Below are positions 21,654 to 32,153 of a DNA stretch of 64,000 bases, one piece after another. Position 1 is the stretch's first letter; each line of letters begins with the position of its first letter. A program made the translations under genes and the position numbers. This DNA comes from Chondrosia reniformis (Eukaryota > Porifera > Demospongiae > Chondrillida > Chondrillidae): positions 8,395,201-8,459,200 of the forward strand of contig OX359195.1 in the NCBI GenBank assembly GCA_947172415.1, read 5' to 3'. The notes under the pieces are model-generated. The model was not told the origin of the DNA. It made no database searches and was given only the letters and a program-made list of their open reading frames with translations.

Positions 21654-24385
21654 TTAGTTTGGTCTCTTTGGGGGAGGCATCCGGGGATCCGGTTTGCTAT
21701 CCGCAGGCCTCTTCCTAATAAGGGCACCCTCACTGATTTTAAGAACCATCTCCTTGGTAACCGGCTTTATAATTGACTCACACACACCTAGTTAGAAGGA
21801 GAGGGTGGTCACATGACATGAAAGGGCTAGGGGGTGGTCACATGACATGAAAGGGCTACTCCAAAATACTTTTTGCTGTTTCCACTGTATTTGGAAAACT
21901 TCTGTCTGTTATGACTCTCAAGAATTTCCATTTCTTCTGCTCACTGTCGTAAGTGCATTCAATAATTTTACCATCCAACTCTTTAAGCTCATTATTTACC
22001 TATTGTAATGACACACAACACTGCTAGACACTGTAAATATCAGAACTGTATGGAGGGCGACCTCGATCCTTGAGAAGGGCTGAGGGTACTTGGTAACATA
22101 GAGTTCCCCGACAGTTGTGAGCAGTTGACTGATAAACACAAGAGAATGTCAGCTAAGTGTTGCTTGGTGTACAGTAGAACTCACCCGAACTTCTCTTGCT
22201 TCCTTATTTTGAGTTGAAAGTCAACACTGTTCAGTTCTGGAGGCTTCCATTTAAGGAGCTGATCGCATCTTCCTGGCACGTAGGGCTAAACAGGCAACAC
22301 AAACTAGTACGTACTGAACACCTCCACATCACCACAAACGAACAAACTTGGTGATTGGGGGAGAATATGAGTCCGTCTGATTCGTGAGGAAGCTTTGGAA
22401 TCCAGATATCTAATATCTAGTGCAGAAGGAGAGGAAAGCCTTAACAAGATGGTATGAATCTTGTGAGTGTAAACGAACTGTTTTAACTTCTGAAATGTCC
22501 CAAAATCCTTTTAATCGAATTGAAAAAGGTTCCTTGAGTTTGTCCAATTTATTTTTCATTGCCTAAAGTAAGACAAAATAATTACAGCAAATACTAGTAT
22601 TGTGGTTACCATGACAACAAACAGCTTCTTCCCTGGGACCAATGAGCTCTTCCTCAATACACTTCAGTCTTTCAATGTGACTTTTCTTGCTTATATTTTT
22701 GTCACCCTAGGGGCGGGGGGTAGGAGGGGCAGGGGGTAGGAGGGGCGGGGGGTAGGAGGGGCAGGGGGTAGGAGGGGCGGGGGGTAGGAGGGGCAGGGGG
22801 TAGGAGGGGCAGGGGGTAGGAGGGGCGGGGGGTAGGAGGGGCGGGGAGTAGGAGGGGCGGGGAGTAGGAGGGGCGGGGAGTAGGAGGGGTGGGGAGTAGG
22901 AGGGGCGGGGGGTAGGAGGGGCGGGGAGTAGGAGGGGCAGGGGGTAGGAGGATGTGACCAATGCCGGGGGGACTAATGAGTTACCTCTAACTCCATAATG
23001 TCGTAGATCAGGAAGCGAGGTCGCTTCCCCCCATTAGGGACATTGTCCAGTACCAATTCCTATATATAAGAACCCCAGGTTGCCATGGTTACATTTTTGC
23101 TACATTAGCACATACGTAACTGACTGACCCCATCAACTACTGTCAGAGAAATGTGAGCCTCCAAGTTCCTCCTCTTGGGAAAGACTAGATTGTCCACACG
23201 GAAGACTACGTTGTCCCTGTCCACCATGTACACTTCAGCCGTGCCCTTAATGAGCATGATGTACCTGGTCCCATCTGCCTTCCAACTGACCCTGTACGGC
23301 AGCTGGGTCAGCAGGAAGATGTTCTTCACGTCCAGGGAGACTGGCTGCGAGCCCGGGAACCCAGCACTGTGCACACAGGGGCAGTGAAGTAAGGTTAAAT
23401 GGCAAACATGGCACTCACCTCTCCCAACTGCAGGCCTCCTGACAGCGGCGCTGGACATCTGAGTTTCCCGGTGGAGCCACAACTGAGACATTTGAACTTT
23501 CAATAGCAAACTTAGTTTTATCTACTGCTCGTTCCTTCCTCCTGTGAGGCTTGTGACTCGCTTCTTTAATTAAAGGGTCTCCCTCATCGTCAACTTCGGC
23601 ACTACTCTGATCCAGGTAGTACCATTCTGGCTTGTCTGGAGTGTCCAGACCCTCCCTGTCGCCATCATTGTAGCGTTTAGCCAGCTCTTCCAAGTAGTCG
23701 TTTTTATAGATACCTGGTTGGTGCGCTCTTGCAAACTCCTTTACGGCATACTCGCAACTAAGTATGTACGCAGCGGGAGTAACCGGCGCCTTTCGCAATG
23801 ACGGCACAGATCTAGAACGACTGACCTCCAGTTCTTCTCTTCAATGAGGTACGAAACAATGAGAAATCCCGTCCGATTGAAGCCGTGAGTGCCGTGAACA
23901 CCGACCACTCCCATGGGGTTCTGACGAAGATAACCTTTCACTACAAATATGAACTCCTTCACTTGATTTTCAGTCGGAGGTTCGTTAAATCTGGAGTTTT
24001 ATAAGAATTTGCAAAGTTAAAAGTTAAAAGATAAAATGTAATCACAGTGATTACCCTTCGCATTTCAGTTTGTAGTAGCCGATTCCAGCGTTGAGAACTT
24101 CTCTTTTGTCATAGAAGCGATCAGTCTTAGTCAAGTCGACAAAGAGACCTAGTTTGTGCGGCCCTTCGCGCATGTACGAGAGCAACATGGCCGGTCGAAA
24201 GAGGCTTTCTTCTGGCACTTTGTACTGGCTGCTGAGGGGAGTCTTAAAGGCGAGAAAGCAACCTGAAGACACGCAACACACGCACAGACTTTTAAAATCA
24301 ACCTCCGCTCCGAAGAACGTCGCTTACCGTCTATAAGCTTGCTCTTCCTTGGACAGTGTAACCAGCGAGGCGGTACGTTCATCAT
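21654..24385 (-). CDS. RNGTT: mRNA capping enzyme, copy 1 (triphosphatase Cys replaced by Gly)
   Basis: Two-domain nuclear enzyme that removes the gamma phosphate of nascent RNA and adds GMP to start the cap. The first five exons run 24328-24385, 24055-24262, 23826-23990, 23419-23757 and 23129-23366, with 22985-23059 next and further exons down to the stop at 21654-21656. The N-terminal phosphatase domain reads [26 protein letters not shown] and [11 protein letters not shown]. The catalytic motif should be HCxxGxxRTG, but here residue 122 is Gly (codon 23891-23893). The guanylyltransferase domain keeps the lysine motif [10 protein letters not shown] (Lys about 286), the [20 protein letters not shown] and [14 protein letters not shown] segments, and a C-terminus ending PPPKRPN. 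The frame is open throughout, so this copy should encode an enzyme with guanylyltransferase but without triphosphatase chemistry. Copy 2 retains Cys. Confidence 0.9.
22706..22955. repeat. G-rich minisatellite in capping-enzyme intron, copy 1
   Basis: About seventeen copies of a ~15-bp unit of the type GGGGGGTAGGAGGGGC or GGGGAGTAGGAGGGGC. The plus strand has many runs of four or more G and could form G-quadruplexes. It lies in an intron of the minus-strand gene, so the transcript is C-rich. The copy-2 equivalent (27987-28115) has about nine units. Confidence 0.92.
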
Positions 24386-24402
24386 CGACAATCATCTACA
24401 GT

Positions 24403-24616
24403 AGCGTAGGAAGATGGTTCAAGTTAGGGGGGCTGAACTTCAAGCACCGATTGTACTATAGGTTAATGCCGTATGCTTGGTGATGTCATTCTAGTGGGAA
24501 ATGTATATGTTCCGCGCTTTCTATGAATCTATAGAATGCACAACGCAATTTAGGAATTCCTACAATGCGTGCCAATCTATAGATAGATAAACTACATAAA
24601 AGACCATCCTCAATTC
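24403..24616. other. spacer between segmental duplication copies
   Basis: AT-rich sequence between the end of copy 1 (shared phrase ATCATCTACAGT at about 24391-24402) and the reverse-transcriptase fragment. It may be further decayed retrotransposon sequence downstream of the fragment. I recognise no gene here. Confidence 0.5.
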
Positions 24617-24755
24617 TTAAACCAATTTCCTTAAATCTAGAGCTAAGTCATTAATGAATATGTTAAACAATGTTGGTGATAAGGGACACCCTTGTTTGAT
24701 GCCCTGCTCAATATTAAAGTCAGTGAATCCGTAGTGCGCATTCCTGGAATTCAGA
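24617..24755 (-). pseudogene. LINE-type reverse transcriptase fragment at duplication junction
   Basis: On the minus strand this stretch encodes NIEQGIKQGCPLSPTLFN and FINDLALDLRK, then a stop at 24617-24619. The motif QGCPLSPxLFNxxINDL is the well-known reverse-transcriptase block of LINE-type retrotransposons. A +1 shift just before the stop would continue as a plausible KEIGLRIEDG, so it is frameshifted and dead. Only about 45 codons remain. It abuts the exact start of the duplicated KIF13 segment. Confidence 0.8.
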
Positions 24756-24756
24756 C

Positions 24757-25513
24757 CCAACGTACCTCCTGGAGCCATCCTCAGTGAAGCCAAGACTGGA
24801 GAGAATCATGAATTATCCAACAATGATCGAGAGCAATTATCAAGTCCAACCATTAGTAATTTACTATTACTCCAGTTGAAGGCGACCAGATAGAAGAGGA
24901 ACCTGTCCTAGTAGACCAGAATGAGAAGGAACCTGTCCAAGGAGACCAGAATGAGAAAGAACCTGTCCAAGGAGACCAGAATGAGAAGGAACCTGCCCAA
25001 GGAGACCAGAATGAGAAGGAACCTGTTCAAGGAGACCAGAATGAGAAGGAACCTGTCCAAGAAGCATTACTTATTGAAGTTGGTGAGAAGGTTATGGTTG
25101 AAGTTGCTAATGGATTTAAAATTGGTACTGTAAAGTTTGTTGGGGAGACCAAGTTTCAGCCTGGAGTTTGGGTGGGCGTGGCCCTGGAGCGACCCAATGG
25201 TAAGTGAGATGTTATTAGTAACAAAGCTGTTTGGTGACCCAACTTTGCCTTTCCAGGCAAACACAATGGAGAGGTACAAGGTGTCAAGTACTTTAAGTGT
25301 AAGGAGAAGCATGGAGTGTTTGTGCGACCAGAGAAGATTGTGTGAGATCCTTCTAACAGTCCCAAGCCTTCTCCCAAAATGGACCAGTTGACTAAGCGGG
25401 GACCAGTCTCCAGTCGTCCGCGCAGGAGCGCCAGTGGACCTGTTGGTAGACCAAGTACAGAAATGAGGAAATTTTCCAGCGGTGTAACAAAAACATTTGG
25501 AAAGAAATTTTAA
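24757..25513 (+). pseudogene. duplicated KIF13 3' end, broken
   Basis: Copy of KIF13 18187-19356. It starts mid-exon at CCCAACGTACCTCCTGG and lacks all motor exons. It has a small insertion near 24854-24868 (TTAGTAATTTACTATT). Only about six acidic decapeptide units remain. The CAP-Gly coding sequence and its intron (donor at 25201) are conserved. However, GTACGA of the parent became GTGTGA, creating a stop at 25343-25345 just after the CAP-Gly domain. Without an upstream promoter or start, it is probably not a functional kinesin. Confidence 0.88.
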
Positions 25514-25630
25514 TTTGTACAATAATATCAGTTTCACTTGTTTAATAGTTTCATGTTTAATATATTTATTTAATTTTTCACAAATTCTGTATGTATGGTG
25601 AATTGTAAGTGTTCAATCTGATTCGTACAC

Positions 25631-25918
25631 TCAAACAGATCCTTTGGAAAATATGGAAATGTTTCTTTCATTCAATTTGTAATGTGCAATTTTTTGACTG
25701 GAACCTCTATCACAACTTTGTGCAGCTGATTTGGAGAATTTGATCTAAAAAGGATTAGCCAGTCAATTGGGAACCAACAGTGATTGCGAAACTTACCACA
25801 CCATGAACGTCTCTACTCACTCCCGTTTCCAACCTTGATGTATGAATATGGAAATGGGAATGATATAAGAGGTACTTCTCCAATAAGCACTCTTGTTCAG
25901 TGTCAGCATGTGACAGCA
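25631..25918 (-). pseudogene. duplicated ELP6 3' fragment
   Basis: Copy of the last part of ELP6, from the stop (25631-25633) to the TGTCAGCATGTG phrase at about 25905. There a deletion of roughly 1 kb relative to copy 1 (about 19757-20760) removes the rest of ELP6, the shared promoter and FKBP exon 1. Without 5' exons it cannot encode ELP6. Confidence 0.88.
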
Positions 25919-26765
25919 CATTGATTTCAGTGAATGTGAAAGCAAGCTTAAGAAGAAACAGGGAAAGCTAGAAATTATAACTCAGGTAACTTGTATGGTA
26001 CACTTGGTAATGCAGTCTCGCACGAATGGTGCGTCTAGTGTCGCGTGTACGTTCTTAATTGTTAGAACAAACCTTCGTTCTGTCCCAAATCTGCTGAAAA
26101 AGGAGATACAGTGGTAGTGCATTACACGGTAAGGCGTCACGTGACTACCACATGACACACTAGAGAAGAGTATTCCTGTAGGGGACTTTGGAGACTGGTA
26201 TAATATTTGACACTTCAAAGAAGGAGGGGCGTGGTCCATTTCCTGTAGAACTTGGAGCAGGAAAGGTCATTAAAGGTTTGTTCACCTCCTCAAAGTCTCA
26301 TTGAATTTGTAACTCTTTCCTTTCTTGTACATGAAGGTTGGGATGAAGGTTTGCTAGGGATCTGTGAAGGGTGAGTTGAGTGATGTTGTCCAAAGTGTTC
26401 TACTGTCGATGTACTTCTCTTCAGGGAAACTCGTAAGCTTGTCATTCCTCCACATCTCGCTTATGGAGATGCAGGAGTCCCTCCCACTATACCAGGTGAG
26501 TCTGTTGCCATGGTGATGTTGTACCCATCCATGCATGTGTGTGTGTGTAGGTGGAGCAACTCTTGTCTTTGAAGTGGAGTGTATTAGTGTTGAGAAGAAA
26601 CCGTCTGCTCTCTTCAGCAGTGGCACTCGGAGGTTCCTTAGCATTTTGGGCATTTTTGTGGCAATTGTGCTAATTGTGTATGAAGTGTACAAGAAAGCAA
26701 AGAAGGAATCTCAAAGAGATAAGAAAGATGTGACAAACAAAAAGAGGAAAGGAAAAAGACATTGA
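25919..26765 (+). pseudogene. duplicated FKBP11-like gene lacking exon 1
   Basis: Exons 2-7 of the FKBP gene are present and nearly identical to copy 1. They include the transmembrane segment and basic tail, with the stop at 26763-26765. Exon 1 (signal peptide and start codon) was removed by the deletion, and exon 2 carries a local change (AAGCTTAAGAAGAAAC in place of AAGGAGAGCC). It has no promoter of its own unless a new one formed at the junction. It is probably a pseudogene, although every domain exon is intact. Confidence 0.85.
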
Positions 26766-26813
26766 TGAATTGCAAGTGACATTTAACAGAATTACAATGG
26801 GTTATTATTTGAA

Positions 26814-29550
26814 TTAGTTTGGTCTCTTTGGGGGAGGCATCCGAGGATCTGGTTTGCTATCCGCAGGCCTCTTCCTAATAAGGGAACCCTCACTGATTTT
26901 AAGAACCATCTCCTTGGTAACCGGCTTTATAATTGACTCACACACACCTAGTTAGAAGGAGAGGGTGGTCACATGACATGAAAGGGCTAGCGGGTGGTCA
27001 CATGACATGAAAGGGTTAGGGAGGTGGTCACATGACATGTAAGGGTTGGGAGGTGGTCACATGACATGAAAGGAGTAGGGAGGTGGTCACATGACATAAA
27101 AGGGTTAGGGAGGTGGTCACATGACATGAAAGGGCTACTCAAAAATACTTTTTGCTGTTTCCACTGCATTTGGAAAACTTTTGTCTGTTCTGACTCTCAT
27201 GAATTTCCATTTCTTCTGCTCACTGTCGTAAGTGCATTCAATAATTTTACCATCCAACTCTTTAAGCTCCTTATTTACCTATTGTAATGACACACAACAC
27301 TGCTAGACACTGTAAATAACAGAACTGTATGGAAGGTGACCTCGATGCTTGAGAAGGGCTGAGGGTACTTGGTAACATAGAGTTCCCCGACAGTTGTGCT
27401 CAGTTGACTGATAAACACAAGAGAGTGTCAGCTAAGTGATGCTTGGCGTACAGTAGAACTCACCCGATTTTCTCATATTTCCTTATTTTGAGTTGAAAGT
27501 CAACACTGTTCAGTTCTGGAGGCTTCCATTTAAGGAGCTGATCGCATCTTCCTGACACGTAGGGCTAAACAGGCAACACAAACTAGTACGTACTGAACAC
27601 CTCCACATCACCACAAACGAACAAACTTGGTGATTGGGGGAGAATATGAGTCCATCTGATTCGTGAGGAAGCTTTGGAATCCAGCTGTCTAATATCTAGT
27701 GCAGGAGGAGAGGAAAACCTTAACAAGATGGAATGAATCTTGTGAGCGTAAACGAACTGTTTTAACTTCTGAAATGTCCCAAAATCCTTTTAATCGAATT
27801 GAAAAAGGTTCCTTGAGTTTGTCCAATTTATTTTTCATTGCCTAAAGTAAGACAAAACAATTACAGCAAATACTAGTATTGTGGTTACCATGACAACAAA
27901 CAGCTTCTTCCCTGGGACCAATGAGCTCTTCCTCAATACACTTCAGTCTTTCAATGTGACTTTTCTTGCTTATACTTTTGTCACCCTAGGGGCGGGGGGT
28001 AGGAGGGGCAGGGGGTAGTAAGGGCGGGGAGTAGGAGGGGCAGGGGGTAGGAGGGGCGGGAGTAGGAGGGGCGGGGGGTAGGAGGGGCGGGGAGTAGGAG
28101 GGGCGGGGGGTAGGAGGATGTGACCAATGCCGGGGGGACTAATGAGTTACCTCTAACTCCATAATGTCGTAGATCAGGAAGCGAGGTCGCTTCCCCCCAT
28201 TAGGGACATTGTCCAGTACCAATTCCTATATATAAGAAGCCCAGGTTGCCGTGGTTACATTTTTGCTACATTAGCACATACGTAACTGACTGACCCCATC
28301 AACTACTGTCAGAGAAATGTGAGCCTCCAAGTTCCTCCTCTTGGGAAAGACTAGATTGTCCACACGGAAGACTACGTTGTCCCTGTCCACCATGTACACT
28401 TCAGCTGTGCCCTTAATGAGCATGATGTACCTGGTCCCATCTGCCTTCCAACTGACCCTGTACGGCAGCTGGGTCAGCAGGTGGATGTTCTTCACGTCCA
28501 GGGAGACTGGCTGCGAGCCCGGGAACCCAGCACTGTGCACACAGGGGCAGTGAAGTAAGGTTAAATGGCAAACATGGCACTCACCTCTCCCAACTGCAGG
28601 CCTCCTGACAGCGGCGCTGGACATCTGAGTTTCCCGGTGGAGCCACAACTGAGACATTCGAACTTTCAATAGCAAACTTAGTTTTATCTACTGCTCGTTC
28701 CTTCCTCCTGTGAGGCTTGTGACTCGCTTCTTTAATTAAACGGTCTCCCTCATCGTCAACTTCGGCACTACTCTGATCCAGGTAGTACCATTCTGGCTTG
28801 TCTGGAGTGTCCAGACCCTCCCTGTCGCCATCATTGTAGCGTTTAGCCAGCTCTTCCAAGTAGTCGTTTTTATAGATACCTGGTTGGCGCGCTCCTGCAA
28901 ACTCCTTTACTGCATACTCGCAACTAAGTATGTACGCAGCGGGAGTAACCGCGCCTTTCGCAATGATTGCACAGATCTAGAACGACTGACCTCCAGTTCT
29001 TCTCTTCAATGAGGTACGAAACAATGAGAAATCCCGTCCGATTGAAGCCGTGAGTGCAGTGAACACCGACCACTCCCATGGGGTTCTGACGAAGATAACC
29101 TTTCACTACATTTATGAACTCCTTCACTTGATTTTCAGTCGGAGGTTCGTTAAATCTGGAGTTTTATAAGAATTTACAAAGTTAAAAGTTAAATATTAAA
29201 AAGTAATCACAGTTATTACCCTTCGCATTTCAGTTTGTAGTAGCCGATTCCAGCGTTGAGAACTTCTCTTTTGTCATAGAAGCGATCAGTCTTAGTCAAG
29301 TCGACAAAGAGACCTAGTTGATGCGGCCCTTCGCGCATGTACGAGAGCAACATGGCCGGTCGAAAGAGGCTTTCTTCTGGGACGTTGTACTGGCTGCTGA
29401 GGGGAGTCTTAAAGGCGAGAAAGCAACCTGAAGACACGCAACACACGCACAGACTTTTAAAATCAACCTCCGCTCCGAAGAACGTCGCTTACCGTCTATA
29501 AGCTTGCTCTTCCTTGGACAGTGTAACCAGCGAGGCGGTACGTTCATCAT
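26814..29550 (-). CDS. RNGTT: mRNA capping enzyme, copy 2 (catalytic Cys intact)
   Basis: Second capping-enzyme gene, from ATG at 29550 to the stop at 26814-26816, with the same exon layout as copy 1. The triphosphatase motif reads [11 protein letters not shown], with the catalytic Cys codon at 29056-29058. The guanylyltransferase lysine motif [10 protein letters not shown] is present, and the C-terminal motifs can be followed to the end. Differences from copy 1 include INVVKGYL for [14 protein letters not shown] for RAHQPG and intronic indels. I see no frame break in exons. This copy is predicted to be fully bifunctional. Confidence 0.9.
26960..27145. repeat. intron minisatellite in capping-enzyme copy 2
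   Basis: About six to seven units of ~30 bp built on GTGGTCACATGACATGAAAG. Copy 1 (21805-21858) has only two units. The array size thus changed after the segmental duplication. Confidence 0.85.
27987..28115. repeat. G-rich minisatellite in capping-enzyme intron, copy 2
   Basis: About nine units of the same GGGGGGTAGGAGGGGC-type repeat seen at 22706-22955. It is shorter and somewhat more diverged. Confidence 0.9.
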
Positions 29551-29630
29551 CGATAATCATCTACAGTCGGGACTTTCCCTACAATTTCCATTTCCATTTA
29601 TATGATTTAGAAATGGGATTGGCTAAAGTT

Positions 29631-30649
29631 CTACTTCTTGCCAGGGGCAATAATGCTTTCTATCTGAGCCTTGAGTTGCTGGTTAATTTTTTTCAAACTG
29701 TTTATTTCATCTGTGTGTTTCTTTTCTTCCAACAGTCGTTTTTCTGATTCTCTCTTCTCCACTGCATCACATTTAGCCTTCAACTCCAAAGCCTGCCTCT
29801 CCAAGTTCCTCTTGTCTGATTCAAGCTCTTTGATGCGTTCCTCCATCTCACTTTTCCCTTGTTCTGCCATGAGTGCCTTGCGCATGCCAAATGCAACACT
29901 GCTCTCATACAAGGTCTGATACGCAGCAATTGTCATTTGGATTTCATCTCGCACTCTATACAGACAAAGTTGTCAAGTTCATGTACTCTGGTAGACCCAT
30001 CTGCAGGGGACACTAACCTCAACAGTATTAATCCTCTCTCCGAACACTCAATACAAATCTGTCTAATTAGCTCATCAAAACACTGAGAGTAAAGCTCTCT
30101 TCTGACAGGACAAATTCCAGTCTCCCGCGCTTGTCTCTGCTGCAGCAGCTTGTCCAGTTGCTCCTGCACAACACAAGAATCTCACTACACTCTTCACCAC
30201 CAGTTCGATGCGCTCTCACTTGCAGGTTTGTCACTTCAGTACGTGTGGCGGGATTGCTGGAAACGCACTGACGCCAGAGCTGACCGCCCTCCGACCATTC
30301 CCTGCAGAGCATATCACTTGAGGTAGAATGCATAATTGTGACCGTATAATGACTGACCGTGGAGGCAGAATAGAATTGAGGATTTCTTCCGAAACTTGAT
30401 TTTTCTGAGCGTCCATCGGAGGAAGTTTTCCTTTTGGTGAAGCGGGAATTGGACCGCCACTGCCCAAAGCGGCTATGGTCGAGTTCTGCTTCGGTTTACT
30501 AACCTTCTGACAAACGTACAGTAAAAATGATGAAGGATAATTATGGAAATATGAAACTCTCAACTTACTTTCGATGCCTTTGCGTCAGCATTCTTGCTCA
30601 CGAGAAGAGGATTGTCGTATTTGAGCAAAGAAGAGTTCGGAGCAATCAT
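29631..30649 (-). CDS. DNALI1: axonemal dynein light intermediate polypeptide 1 (p28)
   Basis: Light chain of inner-arm axonemal dyneins, needed for ciliary and flagellar beating. Five exons (30569-30649, 30358-30506, 30220-30301, 30018-30163, 29631-29955) sum to 783 nt (260 aa), the usual length of the family. Sequence landmarks match human DNALI1 nearly word for word: MIAPNSSLLKYDNPLLVSKN at the start, ILNSILPPREW, EQLDKLLQQRQARETGICPV, RRELYSQCFDELIRQ, RDEIQMTIAAYQTLYESSVA, FGMRKALMAEQGKS and QQLKAQIESIIAP at the end. The C-terminal half is a coiled coil. It is head-to-head with the phosphagen-kinase-like gene, with 81 bp between start codons. Confidence 0.96.
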
Positions 30650-30661
30650 TTTGGCTAAGTC

Positions 30662-30675
30662 GTTACTATGGTAAC
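30662..30675. promoter_or_regulatory. X-box (RFX binding site) in bidirectional promoter
   Basis: GTTACTATGGTAAC matches the ciliary X-box consensus GTHNYYATRRNAAC at every position. It lies 13 bp upstream of the DNALI1 start codon and 55 bp upstream of the start of the divergent gene. RFX factors are known regulators of ciliary genes through this motif, so it probably drives both genes. Confidence 0.75.
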
Positions 30676-30730
30676 ATGAACATGGCTGAACGCTAGTAAA
30701 GGATCCCCGGTTGTGACACGCCCCTTGGAT

Positions 30731-32147
30731 ATGGCTTTCGAAAGAAAGTACAAAGCGAGCGATCATTTTCCTAACCTGGTTCATCACGAAAATCTATTAT
30801 CGAAAGTGTTATCTTTAGAGTTGTATGAAAAGTTGTTATCTTTAAGGAGCAAAGGTGGCTTCACTTTGGACAAGTGTATTCAAACAGGTAGGTGGATGAG
30901 ATTGGCAACATACTGGCGCTGAGAAGTACTTACCAATGTTGTAGGCGTGGACAACCCCAAGAGCTCTGTTGGGTGCGTGGCTGGCGATGAAGATTGTTAC
31001 TCAACTTTTGCAGACTTGTTTGATCCGTTGATTATCAGCTTACATGGTCCGTACGCCAAGTCCGCACGACAAGATGTTTGTCTGTCCGTAAACGGACTGG
31101 ACCAATTGAACAATGAATGCGACCCCGAATACCTACTAGGCTATGACATTTCAGTGAAAAGAAACATTCGCTCTTACAACCTAACTCCTCATTACTCCAG
31201 GTAGGCGGTTAGGCAAGATATATCTAAAGTTGGTTGGTTGGGCAAGATATATCTAAAGTTGGTTGGTTGGGCAAGATATATTTAAAGTTGGTTGGTTGGG
31301 CAAGATATATCTAAAGTTGGTTGGTTGGGCAAGATATATTTAGAGATGTACTTCCCATTGTTGTAGGTCAGAGAGAAGAAATATAGAAAGACTTGCTGTG
31401 GAAATAATGAACACCCAATTGGTAGGGTCTTACTCTCCCCTAAAGAGCATGTCAGAATACGAGAAGGAGGAGCTGACTCTGCAAGGCCTCCTACTGAAGC
31501 AACCCGTTTCCACCAGCTGGACTCACGCCATGATCACCCGAGACTGGCCTGATGCAAGGGGAGTGTGGCGGGATGAGAAGCAGAATTTGGCTGTTTGGAT
31601 AAACAGGGTGAACCATTTGGAATTTGTGATGCATGGATCAAAGGAAGACTTGAAAGATGTCTTTGAATATATGGTGAGGGTTTTGAAGAAGTTTGAGAAT
31701 GGTCTTGCTGGTAGGAAGAGAGACTTTATGTGGAACGATCACTATGGCTTCCTCACAGTCTGTCCCTCTGACATTGGAACTGCTTTGAGAGCTAAATTTG
31801 CTATAAGGCTGAGCGCTGCTCTTCTGTCTCACAGCCAGTTTCCTAGGATACTGGAGAGGTTGCAGCTGAACCAAGTTGAGATTGACTGTGAAGGAGGGGC
31901 ATGGCTAGAGTACCCAAAAACACTGGGAGTCACAGAGTTTGAAGTTTTTCAAATTGTCTTGTCAGGTGCATCTAAGTTGATTCAGTTGCAAAAGAAGTTT
32001 GAGGCAGGAATCTTTGACACGGATGTACTTGTTGAGTACTTTTTCAACCCTCCATCAGCAGAGGAGATGCGAAAACTTGAAAAAGCCCAGCTGAAGAAGC
32101 GAAATAGAGCTGATAACCGTGGCAACACAGCTACAGAATACACATGA
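30731..32147 (+). CDS. phosphagen (creatine/arginine) kinase-fold protein, probably inactive
   Basis: Three exons (30731-30887, 30945-31200, 31367-32147) sum to 1,194 nt (397 aa), close to creatine kinase. The fold is clear: [71 protein letters not shown] and [18 protein letters not shown]. The reactive Cys is kept (residue 270). Nucleotide-binding arginines are not. The family motif SSRVRTGRSIRG is replaced by [12 protein letters not shown] (about 118-128). The acidic and Arg residues of WVNEEDHLRV are replaced in [10 protein letters not shown] (about 215-224), and the RGTGGVD loop is absent. It may be a structural or regulatory pseudoenzyme. The shared X-box promoter with DNALI1 suggests a flagellar role. 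Confidence 0.85.
31205..31348. repeat. intron minisatellite in phosphagen-kinase-like gene
   Basis: About four to five copies of a ~34-bp unit built on GGGCAAGATATATCTAAAG and TTGGTTGGTT, filling intron 2. Confidence 0.85.
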
Positions 32148-32153
32148 GTACAT

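Noticed and set aside
23741-23830. Frameshift between capping-enzyme copies ([10 protein letters not shown] versus [10 protein letters not shown])
   Set aside because: The one-base difference falls inside the intron between the exons ending at 23826 and starting at 23757 (donor GTCAGT, acceptor CTTAG), so the proteins are unaffected.
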